NCBI GenBank assembly: GCA_938002255.1 | Contig: CALLAL010000017.1 | Location: 1-64,000 of the forward strand | Source: an uncultured bacterium | GTDB lineage: Bacteria > Desulfobacterota > BSN033 > UBA1163 | Direction of reading: 5' to 3' | Length of the DNA: 64,000 bases | In this document: piece by piece, positions 25,975 to 33,386 of the stretch | Position numbering within the stretch: the first letter of the stretch is position 1 | How the letters are laid out: the number at the start of each line of letters is the position of its first letter | Notes under the pieces: model-generated | What the model was told of the DNA's origin: nothing | Database searches by the model: none | What the model saw: the letters and a program-made list of their open reading frames with translations, nothing else | Position numbers and translations under genes: made by a program

Positions 25975-26646
25975 ATGTTAGATTTTATTCAAGGTCCGTT
26001 GGTATCGATTTCTATTGTCGTCTTTATCCTCGGCCTTCTCTTTCAAGTATTTCAATTCTTTCGATTGACCCGCAAAAAAGAATGGGGAAATCCTCCTCTC
26101 CCTCAACCCATGAAGCCCGAGAAAAAAACGATAGGGCAACAGATAGCCTCCTGGCTCTCTGCTTTAAATGGCACGCTCTGGAAAACTGACCCCGTTTTAA
26201 CCGTAGTCACGTCTGTCTTCCATATTCTATTGATCATCACGCCGCTGTTCCTTCTTGGGCACAACACTCTGATCCGTCTATCTTGCGGATGGAGCCTGTT
26301 CAGCCTCCCAGAGTCACTTTCAGATGGGTTAACCTTGATCGTTTTGATCTGCGGAGCCTATTTCCTTGGACGCCGTCTCTTTCTCGCCCGAGTGAAAGCC
26401 ATTACTACGGCTTACGACTATATCATGTTATTGATCGCGATCGCTCCTTTTTTAACAGGTTTTTTCGCCTATCATCAGTGGTTTGACTATGAAACCGTGA
26501 TCTTGCTTCACATCTTAACCGGTGAACTCATGCTTATCTCCATCCCCTTCACCAAGCTCGGGCACATGCTCTTTTTCTTCCTCTATCGTTTCTTCATCGG
26601 TGGAGAGTACAGTTTTCTGAGGGGATCGCGATCATGGTCATGGTAA
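25975..26646 (+). CDS. NarI/HdrE/TmcC-like cytochrome b membrane subunit
   Basis: 223 residues with about five hydrophobic segments (residues 5-30, 80-100, 110-130, 145-165, 175-210). Histidines in membrane segments (VFHILLIITPLFLLGHN; YHQWF; LLHILTGELMLISIPFTKLGHMLFF) are spaced for haem b ligation as in NarI, DsrM, HdrE and TmcC. The C-terminus ends in a short basic/aromatic tail. The next two genes encode an HdrC-like protein and a tetrahaem cytochrome c, as in membrane redox complexes of sulphate reducers. Its presence between metF and metV is unusual. Confidence 0.8.
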   Translation: MLDFIQGPLVSISIVVFILGLLFQVFQFFRLTRKKEWGNPPLPQPMKPEKKTIGQQIASWLSALNGTLWKTDPVLTVVTSVFHILLIITPLFLLGHNTLIRLSCGWSLFSLPESLSDGLTLIVLICGAYFLGRRLFLARVKAITTAYDYIMLLIAIAPFLTGFFAYHQWFDYETVILLHILTGELMLISIPFTKLGHMLFFFLYRFFIGGEYSFLRGSRSWSW

Positions 26647-26662
26647 GGAGGTAAAAAAAACA

Positions 26663-27076
26663 ATGGACCCATCCTTCTCAACCCAAACGATCCAGAAGGT
26701 CGATACGAAAAAGGTGAAAGAAATGCTTAACCGCCGCAAAGGAAAAATGAAGCGTTTTCTTTCCCATTGTGCTCACTGTAGCCTCTGTGCCGAAAGCTGT
26801 TTTCTTTATATGAAACATCGAAAAGATCCTCACTATATGCCCTCTTACAAAGTGATCAACTCTTTGGGGAAACTCTACCGAAAGAGAGGAAAGGTGGACT
26901 GGAAATTTCTAAATGAGATCAAGGGAATTGTCTGGAGAAACTGCGTGCTCTGTGGCCGGTGTTATTGTCCGATCGGAATTCATGTCCCAAGCATGATCGC
27001 TTTCACGCGGAGCATTTTGAGGTCACAAGGTGTCTATCCTCAGCGTAATGAAATTTCTGCAGAGAGCTGGCTATAA
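26663..27076 (+). CDS. HdrC-like ferredoxin-type iron-sulphur protein
   Basis: 137 residues. Two cysteine clusters: CAHCSLCAESC (C-x2-C-x2-C-x3-C) and CVLCGRCYCPIGIHVPSM (C-x2-C-x2-C-x1-C-P), with the PSM/PG after the second resembling the HdrC tail. The last spacing is shorter by two than the usual C-x3-CP, so it is slightly atypical. No CCG domain for HdrB/D catalysis is present. SD GTAAGGAGG precedes the ATG. It would pass electrons between the cytochrome b subunit and a soluble partner such as MetV or MetF. Confidence 0.78.
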   Translation: MDPSFSTQTIQKVDTKKVKEMLNRRKGKMKRFLSHCAHCSLCAESCFLYMKHRKDPHYMPSYKVINSLGKLYRKRGKVDWKFLNEIKGIVWRNCVLCGRCYCPIGIHVPSMIAFTRSILRSQGVYPQRNEISAESWL

Positions 27077-27103
27077 GGTTCCATGCCTATCACGGGAGGT
27101 AAA

Positions 27104-27511
27104 ATGAAGAGGCTAAAAGGATTTTGGTGTGGATTGATCATGATCATCCTTCTCTTAGCAGCAGGCCCTCCTCTCGGAGCCCAGTCTGAGAAGATGATCC
27201 TGGATTCATCTAAAGGCCAATTAGGGAAAAAGCGACCCCCTGTCAATTTTCCACACCAGCTCCATATGGAGAAGGGCCTGGATTGCAAGGATTGTCATCA
27301 TCTTTATGAGAATGGGAAAAATGTCCTTGACGAAAGCAAACTGATAGAGGGGAACCAGGAGATTCGGTGCTCCACCTGCCATCATGCCAAATCTCGACTC
27401 AACCTTGAAAAGGCTTATCATAGACAATGCATGGGTTGCCACAAAAAGCCTTTAAAGGACCAAACAAGGGTTCCTCCCCGATATTGTGGAGGATGTCATG
27501 TACGAAATTGA
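27104..27511 (+). CDS. Periplasmic tetrahaem cytochrome c (class III-like)
   Basis: 135 residues: signal peptide MKRLKGFWCGLIMIILLLAA...GA/Q (about 1-28), then four CxxCH motifs (CKDCH, CSTCH, CMGCH, CGGCH), with additional His (FPHQLHMEKGLDC) as distal ligands. This is the cytochrome c3/c7 pattern. ATG 27104 has SD GGGAGG; an in-frame ATG at 27083 is less likely. It sits after NarI-like and HdrC-like genes, so it is the probable periplasmic partner of that module. Confidence 0.88.
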   Translation: MKRLKGFWCGLIMIILLLAAGPPLGAQSEKMILDSSKGQLGKKRPPVNFPHQLHMEKGLDCKDCHHLYENGKNVLDESKLIEGNQEIRCSTCHHAKSRLNLEKAYHRQCMGCHKKPLKDQTRVPPRYCGGCHVRN

Positions 27512-27622
27512 TGGACCGGATCCTAATGGTTTTCCCCATTTTTATCTAACCCCGTTGGAATCAAAATTTAGACGAAAACGGATATGAAAATCATTTAATG
27601 TGCTGCACAATGGAGGCAAATC

Positions 27623-28297
27623 ATGATCGTAGCAGAAAGAAAACCTTTAGATGAGATCAAAGAGATGATCAAGGGTTACCGGAAGATACTCAATGTGGGA
27701 TGCGGGGGATGCACCTCCATCTGTTTTACAGGCGGCCAGCGTGAGGTGAACCAACTTATTGAAAGCCTAAAACCCGCTTTACAAGAGGAGGGGATCGCCC
27801 TCCAGCTAGACGGATTTACCATCGAACGTCAATGCAATGGTGATTTTTATCTCGAACTGGATGAGATCATGGACCAGTACGATGCATTCCTCTCCATGGC
27901 TTGTGGCGCAGGGGTCCAGTTCCTGGCAGATCGATATCCCCAAAAACCTGTTTTCCCTGCATTAAATACCATTTTCGTTGGGGTGGATCGGGATCTGGGA
28001 TGGTTTGAGGAAAACTGCCGGACCTGCCGTGAATGCATCATCGGCGATACAGCAGGCATCTGCCCCTTGACGAGGTGCGCCAAAAGCCTCTTTAATGGTC
28101 CATGTGGAGGGACATCCCGCGACGGAAAGTGCGAGGTCAGTAAAGATACCCCCTGCGCCTGGTATGAAATTTTTAAAAGGCTAAAAGACCAAAACCGAAT
28201 TGAAAACATCCTCAAGGTCAGACCTGCACGGGAGTGGCGTAACCAGACGCGGGGGACCATGGTTCACGAGGACTATCAAAAAAGATATATGAGATGA
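27623..28297 (+). CDS. metV: MetV-like MTHFR-associated iron-sulphur protein
   Basis: 224 residues of the MTHFR C-terminal (MetV) family. N-terminal part: VGCGGCTSICFTGG, with three Cys, then an alpha/beta domain ending in PVFPALNTIFVG. C-terminal Cys-rich domain: CRTCRECIIGDTAGICPLTRC followed by LFNGPCGGTSRDGKCEV. In acetogens MetV pairs with MetF for methylene-THF reduction. It is separated from metF by the three electron-transfer genes and is followed by a second metF after its own promoter. Confidence 0.88.
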   Translation: MIVAERKPLDEIKEMIKGYRKILNVGCGGCTSICFTGGQREVNQLIESLKPALQEEGIALQLDGFTIERQCNGDFYLELDEIMDQYDAFLSMACGAGVQFLADRYPQKPVFPALNTIFVGVDRDLGWFEENCRTCRECIIGDTAGICPLTRCAKSLFNGPCGGTSRDGKCEVSKDTPCAWYEIFKRLKDQNRIENILKVRPAREWRNQTRGTMVHEDYQKRYMR

Positions 28298-28358
28298 GAG
28301 CGGGGGTCTTCTCCTCCCTAATAGGGTAACCCATGTCAACTCGAAAGTCATCAAGGGA

Positions 28359-28386
28359 TTGACATTTTCTCTCGACATTATATAAT
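28359..28386 (+). promoter_or_regulatory. Strong sigma-70 promoter for metF paralogue 2
   Basis: TTGACA (28359-28364), 16-base spacer, TATAAT (28381-28386): both boxes are perfect consensus. The start would be near 28393, about 75 bases before the next metF. It probably also drives the histidine kinase and receiver genes that follow. Confidence 0.75.
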
Positions 28387-28467
28387 GTGGCGACTTTTCT
28401 CTCCTTAGCCGTCGTTAGAATTTGAATAAGTTTCTTTACATCAGTTTTTTCTCAGAGGAGAAGACCC

Positions 28468-29340
28468 ATGACCTTTCAAGAACGTTTGGACTCAGGAAAA
28501 TTCACGGTTGTTGCTGAGCTTCAGCCCCCCAAAGGAATTGACCTTTCCGAGCTTTTTGAACATGCGAACCAGCTGAAAGAGCGTGTTGACGCTATCAGTG
28601 TACCGGACCTTCAAAACGCCATCATGAGATTGGGATCCCTGTCAGTATGTGCTCTTTTGAAACAAAAGGGGACCGAGGTCATCTATCATCTCTCCTGTAT
28701 TCACCGAAACCGACTGGCCCTTCAATCCGAACTTCTCAATGCCGCCGCTCTTGGTTTAAAGAATATTTTGATCCTTCCAGGGGACCCTCCCTCGATTGGG
28801 GATCATTATGAAGCCCCCCCCGTCTTGGACCTCGATGTCTCTGGGTTGCTTGAAGCTGCCCAACGTCTTCAGGAAGGGTTTGATCTCATGGGCAATGATC
28901 TCCAGGGAAAACCTCTCTTTTTTGTAGGAACCCAGATCCAAGCGGGAGCAACTGGCCAAACCCTTGATCAGGAAATCAGGGAAATGGAGAAAAAAATTCG
29001 TCTGGGAGCTAAATTCTTTTTCACGTCGTCCATATATGATCCAAACCCTTTCGAAGACTTTATCAAGAAAGTGGCCCATTACAATGTACCCATTCTGGCA
29101 GGAATTACCTTGCTAAAGTCGGCAGGGATGGCCCGTTATATTAATAAACATGTGGAAGGAGCCGCCATTCCGGATGCGATCATCGACCGACTCATCAAAG
29201 CCTCTGACAAACAGCAAACCAGTGTTGAAATCGCCGGGGAGATCATCAGGAAGATCAAACCCCTTTGTCAAGGCATTTTAATCGTGCCCATCGGTTGGGA
29301 GCATTTGATCCCTTCTTTGCTTGAACAAGCGAACCTCTGA
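28468..29340 (+). CDS. MetF-like TIM-barrel protein (paralogue 2), altered folate-binding Gln
   Basis: 290 residues, clearly MetF-like (VVAELQPPKG with the Glu; LPGDPPSIGDHYE with the Asp; SAGMARYINKHVEG, the C-terminal signature), but the position equivalent to the folate-binding Gln reads FFFTSSIYD (Ser). It lacks a C-terminal Cys domain. Good SD (GAGGAGAAG) precedes the ATG. It may accept a different C1 carrier or serve as a regulatory or structural partner; it is the first gene after a strong promoter and is followed by signal-transduction genes. Confidence 0.85.
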   Translation: MTFQERLDSGKFTVVAELQPPKGIDLSELFEHANQLKERVDAISVPDLQNAIMRLGSLSVCALLKQKGTEVIYHLSCIHRNRLALQSELLNAAALGLKNILILPGDPPSIGDHYEAPPVLDLDVSGLLEAAQRLQEGFDLMGNDLQGKPLFFVGTQIQAGATGQTLDQEIREMEKKIRLGAKFFFTSSIYDPNPFEDFIKKVAHYNVPILAGITLLKSAGMARYINKHVEGAAIPDAIIDRLIKASDKQQTSVEIAGEIIRKIKPLCQGILIVPIGWEHLIPSLLEQANL

Positions 29341-29396
29341 TTTGAAGGACTTTTATCCTTACAGGATGATAGAAAGAGAAAGACGCCTAGTTTAAA

Positions 29397-31328
29397 ATGA
29401 TGGCCAGAAAACTCTCTCCATTGCCTAAAAAGCGAAAAAAGACAACCGGACGCTTAACCCTTGTCACAAAAAGGGTTGATTCCGAAATGTTCGAAGCCAT
29501 TGCAGAACTGGGAAATGATGGCATTCTGGTGTTCGATCAGCATCATCGAATAGAGTATGCTAATCGAATGGCTTCGGAGATCACGGGCTATTCGAATGAA
29601 CAATTGTTGAAAATGACCATTCTCGATCTTCTTGACAAACCTCATCAATCCTTTATTGAAGACCTCTTCATCCATCCGGAGTGGTACGGGGAAAAAACCT
29701 GTACAGAGGCTTATGTGATTACCGCTGAGGGAGAGTTAAAAGAAGCTGAAATCTGCATTGCCCTCGCCAGATCGTCCCATGAAATGATGAAAGGTTATGC
29801 CTATCTCAAAGACATCACGGAGCGAAAGAGATTTGAAAGGGAGTTGAAGGCTTCCGAAGAGAAACTTCGGAGGCTTTTTGAGAGGGTCCGACACGGCCTG
29901 TTTATCAGCTCAAAGGAAGGGAGGTTCCTCGAATGTAACCAGGCTCTCCTTGACATGTTAGGCTATGATGACAAAAAAGACTTCCTCAGAATTGACATTA
30001 CCCGTGAAGTCTATGCCAACCCCAAAGACAGGGAAACGTTCATGGAGAGAATCCAAAGGGAAGGTTTTGTTCAAGATATGGAGGTAGATTTTAAGAAGAA
30101 GAGTGGGGAAAAAATCACGGTTCTCCTCACAGGCTATCCCATTAAAAATGACTCCGGAGACATTGTCGGTTATGAAGGGATCAACCTCGATATTACCGAA
30201 AGAAAAAGGATCGAAGATGAACTTCGGGAAGCAAACGAATTCTTTAGAAACTTAATCGAGAGCTCTGTGGATGGAATCATTGCGGCAGACATGACAGGCA
30301 ACATCATGATCTTTAACAAGGGGGCAGAAGTGTTAACCGGATTCACCGCAGAGGAGGTGATCGGAAAGATTCATATTACTCAGATCTATCCACCAGGTGT
30401 AGCCAAGGAGGTTATGAAACGACTTCGGAGTCCAGATTACGGGGGAGTTGGCAAACTCCTTCCCACTCAGTTCAACGTGGTCAACAAGTGGGGGGAAGAG
30501 ATTCCTATCCAGCTCTCTGCCTCCCTCATCTATGACCAGAAAGGGCAGGAGATGGCCACGGTGGGGATCTTCACCGATCTCAGGCCCCGTGTAGCAATGG
30601 AAAAGAAACTCCAGGAGACGCATCTCCAGTTGGTGAATTCAGAGAAGATGGCTTCTTTAGGAAAGCTGGCGGCTGGCATTGCTCATGAGATTAATAACCC
30701 TTTGGGAGGGATTCTCATCTATGCCAGCCTGATGATGGAAGATCTCCCTGAAGATGATCCGAAGCGAGCCGATCTGGCTCGGATTGTTCAGGAAGCGGGT
30801 CGGTGTAAAGAGATTGTCAAGAGTTTGCTCGAATTTGCCCGGCAAACAGAACCCAAAAAAGAACCGACGGATATCAATCGTGCCATCCAAGATGGTCTCT
30901 TCTTCCTGGTCAACCAGGCCCTCTTCCACAACATCCGAATCGTTAAGGAACTGGATCCTTCCTTACCTCTGGTTCATGGCAACGCAAGCCAGCTCAAACA
31001 GGTCTTCATGAATATCATCGTCAATGCCGCAGAAGCCATGCATGGCAATGGGACCCTTACCATTAAGACGTCCTTCTCTTCAGACGAAAACAAGGTCACG
31101 ATTGAATTTACAGACACCGGGGAAGGTATCCCCGAAGAAAACCTCTCCCGAATCTTTGATCCTTTCTTTACCACCAAGGATGTTGGAAAGGGAACAGGTC
31201 TGGGATTAGCCACCTCTTTCGGAATCATCGAAGAGCACGGAGGAAGAATTAATGTGAAGAGTAAAGTGGGTGAGGGCGCAACGTTTTCGATCGAACTCCC
31301 TGTCCACCTCGAAACGAGTAGGGGATAA
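29397..31328 (+). CDS. Sensor histidine kinase with three PAS domains
   Basis: 643 residues, soluble (no membrane segment). PAS domains at about 25-145 (FEAIAELGNDGILVF), 150-275 (RLFERVRHGLFIS), and 285-405 (LIESSVDGIIAADMTG); HisKA with the His in AAGIAHEINNPLGG; HATPase with NAAEAMHGN (N box), DTGEGIPEE, FFTTK and GTGLGLAT. Cytoplasmic sensing, perhaps of redox or a ligand, is inferred from its architecture. The next gene is a lone receiver protein. It lies between MetF paralogues, which suggests control of C1 metabolism. Confidence 0.9.
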   Translation: MMARKLSPLPKKRKKTTGRLTLVTKRVDSEMFEAIAELGNDGILVFDQHHRIEYANRMASEITGYSNEQLLKMTILDLLDKPHQSFIEDLFIHPEWYGEKTCTEAYVITAEGELKEAEICIALARSSHEMMKGYAYLKDITERKRFERELKASEEKLRRLFERVRHGLFISSKEGRFLECNQALLDMLGYDDKKDFLRIDITREVYANPKDRETFMERIQREGFVQDMEVDFKKKSGEKITVLLTGYPIKNDSGDIVGYEGINLDITERKRIEDELREANEFFRNLIESSVDGIIAADMTGNIMIFNKGAEVLTGFTAEEVIGKIHITQIYPPGVAKEVMKRLRSPDYGGVGKLLPTQFNVVNKWGEEIPIQLSASLIYDQKGQEMATVGIFTDLRPRVAMEKKLQETHLQLVNSEKMASLGKLAAGIAHEINNPLGGILIYASLMMEDLPEDDPKRADLARIVQEAGRCKEIVKSLLEFARQTEPKKEPTDINRAIQDGLFFLVNQALFHNIRIVKELDPSLPLVHGNASQLKQVFMNIIVNAAEAMHGNGTLTIKTSFSSDENKVTIEFTDTGEGIPEENLSRIFDPFFTTKDVGKGTGLGLATSFGIIEEHGGRINVKSKVGEGATFSIELPVHLETSRG

Positions 31329-31375
31329 CCGACAGATGAATTCTGAATCCATTTTTGTAGAAGGAGGGCAAGAAG

Positions 31376-31759
31376 ATGGCGAAGAAAATTTTGATCGTCG
31401 ATGATGATCCAGACTTGGTAGAAGCAGTGACCATGATTCTGGAATCAAAAAATTACGATGTGGCAGCCGCTTATGGCGGCATTGAGGGATTGCAAAAGGC
31501 AAAAACAGAAAATCCTGATTTGATCGTCTTGGATGTGATGATGCCGGATAAGGATGGCTATGCCGTCTGTAAGGAATTAAAGGCAGATCCTCAATTGAAC
31601 AGAATCCCTGTTCTCCTTTTAACCGCCGTGGTCTCAAAGATTCCCACAACTCGATACACTCAACAGATGGGAATGGAAACAGAAGCAGACGATTATATCG
31701 ACAAACCCGTAGAGCCTGAAGTCCTGGTGAAAAGGATTGAAGCCCTGCTTTCCAAATAA
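31376..31759 (+). CDS. Single-domain response regulator
   Basis: 127 residues, a CheY/DivK-like receiver only. VDDDPD (acidic pocket), LIVLDVMMPDKDG (phosphoacceptor Asp), LLTAVV (Thr) and DKPVEPEVL (Lys) are all present, so it should be phosphorylated. No output domain. SD AGAAGGAGG precedes the ATG. It follows the kinase by 47 bases and probably carries phosphate between kinases, or acts by protein binding. Confidence 0.88.
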   Translation: MAKKILIVDDDPDLVEAVTMILESKNYDVAAAYGGIEGLQKAKTENPDLIVLDVMMPDKDGYAVCKELKADPQLNRIPVLLLTAVVSKIPTTRYTQQMGMETEADDYIDKPVEPEVLVKRIEALLSK

Positions 31760-31858
31760 TTACGGCAGAGGGCAAAGAACTTAGAGTTTAGGGGAATGGC
31801 TAAATGACTTTGTCCAGAACCCTCTGCTCCATGCCCTATGCGGTTTATTGAGGATGGT

Positions 31859-33358
31859 ATGCTTGATCCAGTCAATATACTGGTCATTGATGATGAACAG
31901 ATCATGAGGGATGGCGCTTCCCGCATTCTCTCCAAGGATGGTTGGGGAGTCATGACGGCAACCAATGGTCAGCAGGGGTTGGAAGTCATTCGGAATCGCA
32001 CTCAGGAGATCGATGTGATCCTTCTGGATCTGATGATGCCAGGGATGAGCGGAATGGAGGTTCTCGATCACATTCAGGCGATCAATCCAAACCTTCTGGT
32101 CATCGTCATCACCGGTTATGCCACGGTTGAATCTGCGGTGGAAGCCATGAAGAAGGGGGCTTATGACTTTATTCCAAAGCCCTTTACGCCTGACCAGCTC
32201 CGAATCGTGGTTCGCCGGGCTCTTGAAAAACGGGCACTCCAGAAAGAAGCAGAATTTTTGCGACGAGAGCGCGAGAGGTCACTCCGCGATATTGCCACAG
32301 AAAAATCGAAGATCAAAACGATTATTCATTGTATGGGGGACGGTGTTTTGGTTTGTGACTCGGAGGGTTATGTCGTTCTTACCAATCCGGCAGCCTGCCG
32401 GATGTTGAAATTACCAGAATCCTGCCTGATTGGAAACCTCATCTCTCAGGTCAATCTCGATCCGGAGTTGTCCAAAACCATTGAAGAAAGTTTGAAATCG
32501 GTAGGCCTGAGTTATACCTCTGTGTCTCAGGAGCTAACCATCGGAGAATCGGGAGAAATCTTTTTAAGGGCCCACACCGCACCCGTGAAAGATGATCAGG
32601 GAGAAACCATCGGAGCGGTCACAGTTCTTCAGGATATTAGCCATCTGAAAGAACTGGACAAGATGAAATCTGAATTTATTGCCATGGTGACCCACGAACT
32701 TCGAGCCCCTATTTCTGCGGTAGAACAACAGTTGTCTGTGATCTTAAATCGCATGGCAGGAGAGATCTCGGAGAAACAGGAAAAACTCCTTCTTCGGGCA
32801 AAGGAGAGAACCAAGGGACTTTTAGCTTTGATCAAAGACCTGCTCGATCTCTCAAAGATTGAAGCCGGAAGGATGGTCCAGTATAAAGAACCGATCTCCC
32901 TTCAGGAAGTGATTCAAAAAGTAATGGATTTAATGAAGGCGGAAGCCGATCACAAAAAGATTGATCTTCAATTCCCCACTCCTTCTCAAGATCCGATCGT
33001 TCATGCGGACCGGACCAGCATGGAGGGAATCTTTACCAATCTCATTTCAAATGCCATTAAATATACCCCAGAAGGAGGAAGGGTCTTGGTGACGCTTACC
33101 GAAGAAGGAGGATTTGCGAAAGCCACGGTTTCTGACACGGGCATCGGAATTAAAAAAGAAGATCTCCCTCGAATTTTTGACAAGTTTTACCGAGTGAAAT
33201 CGACTGAGACCCGTCAGATTGTCGGAACAGGTCTCGGACTTTCCATCGTTAAGAGTATTGTGGATGCCCATCTTGGCTCAATCTCGGTCGAAAGCGAAGA
33301 AGGGGGGGGAACAACGTTCACCGTTATCCTTCCTAAAGGAGTGGATCAGAGCTCATGA
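31859..33358 (+). CDS. Hybrid receiver-PAS-histidine kinase
   Basis: About 499 residues. N-terminal receiver (VIDDEQ; VILLDLMMPGMSG; FIPKPFTPDQL), a PAS domain (about 145-250, HCMGDGVLVCDSEG), HisKA with the His in AMVTHELRAPISAVE, and HATPase (NLISNAIKYTPEGG, DTGIGIKKED, GTGLGLSIVK). ATG 31859 is chosen because GAGGA precedes it; ATG 31838 would begin within a degenerate CATGC-type repeat. It is third in the signalling block. No output DNA-binding domain is found, so the target is probably another receiver. Confidence 0.85.
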   Translation: MLDPVNILVIDDEQIMRDGASRILSKDGWGVMTATNGQQGLEVIRNRTQEIDVILLDLMMPGMSGMEVLDHIQAINPNLLVIVITGYATVESAVEAMKKGAYDFIPKPFTPDQLRIVVRRALEKRALQKEAEFLRRERERSLRDIATEKSKIKTIIHCMGDGVLVCDSEGYVVLTNPAACRMLKLPESCLIGNLISQVNLDPELSKTIEESLKSVGLSYTSVSQELTIGESGEIFLRAHTAPVKDDQGETIGAVTVLQDISHLKELDKMKSEFIAMVTHELRAPISAVEQQLSVILNRMAGEISEKQEKLLLRAKERTKGLLALIKDLLDLSKIEAGRMVQYKEPISLQEVIQKVMDLMKAEADHKKIDLQFPTPSQDPIVHADRTSMEGIFTNLISNAIKYTPEGGRVLVTLTEEGGFAKATVSDTGIGIKKEDLPRIFDKFYRVKSTETRQIVGTGLGLSIVKSIVDAHLGSISVESEEGGGTTFTVILPKGVDQSS

Positions 33359-33386
33359 ATGGCATGCCCCTCCGATTCCCATAAGT

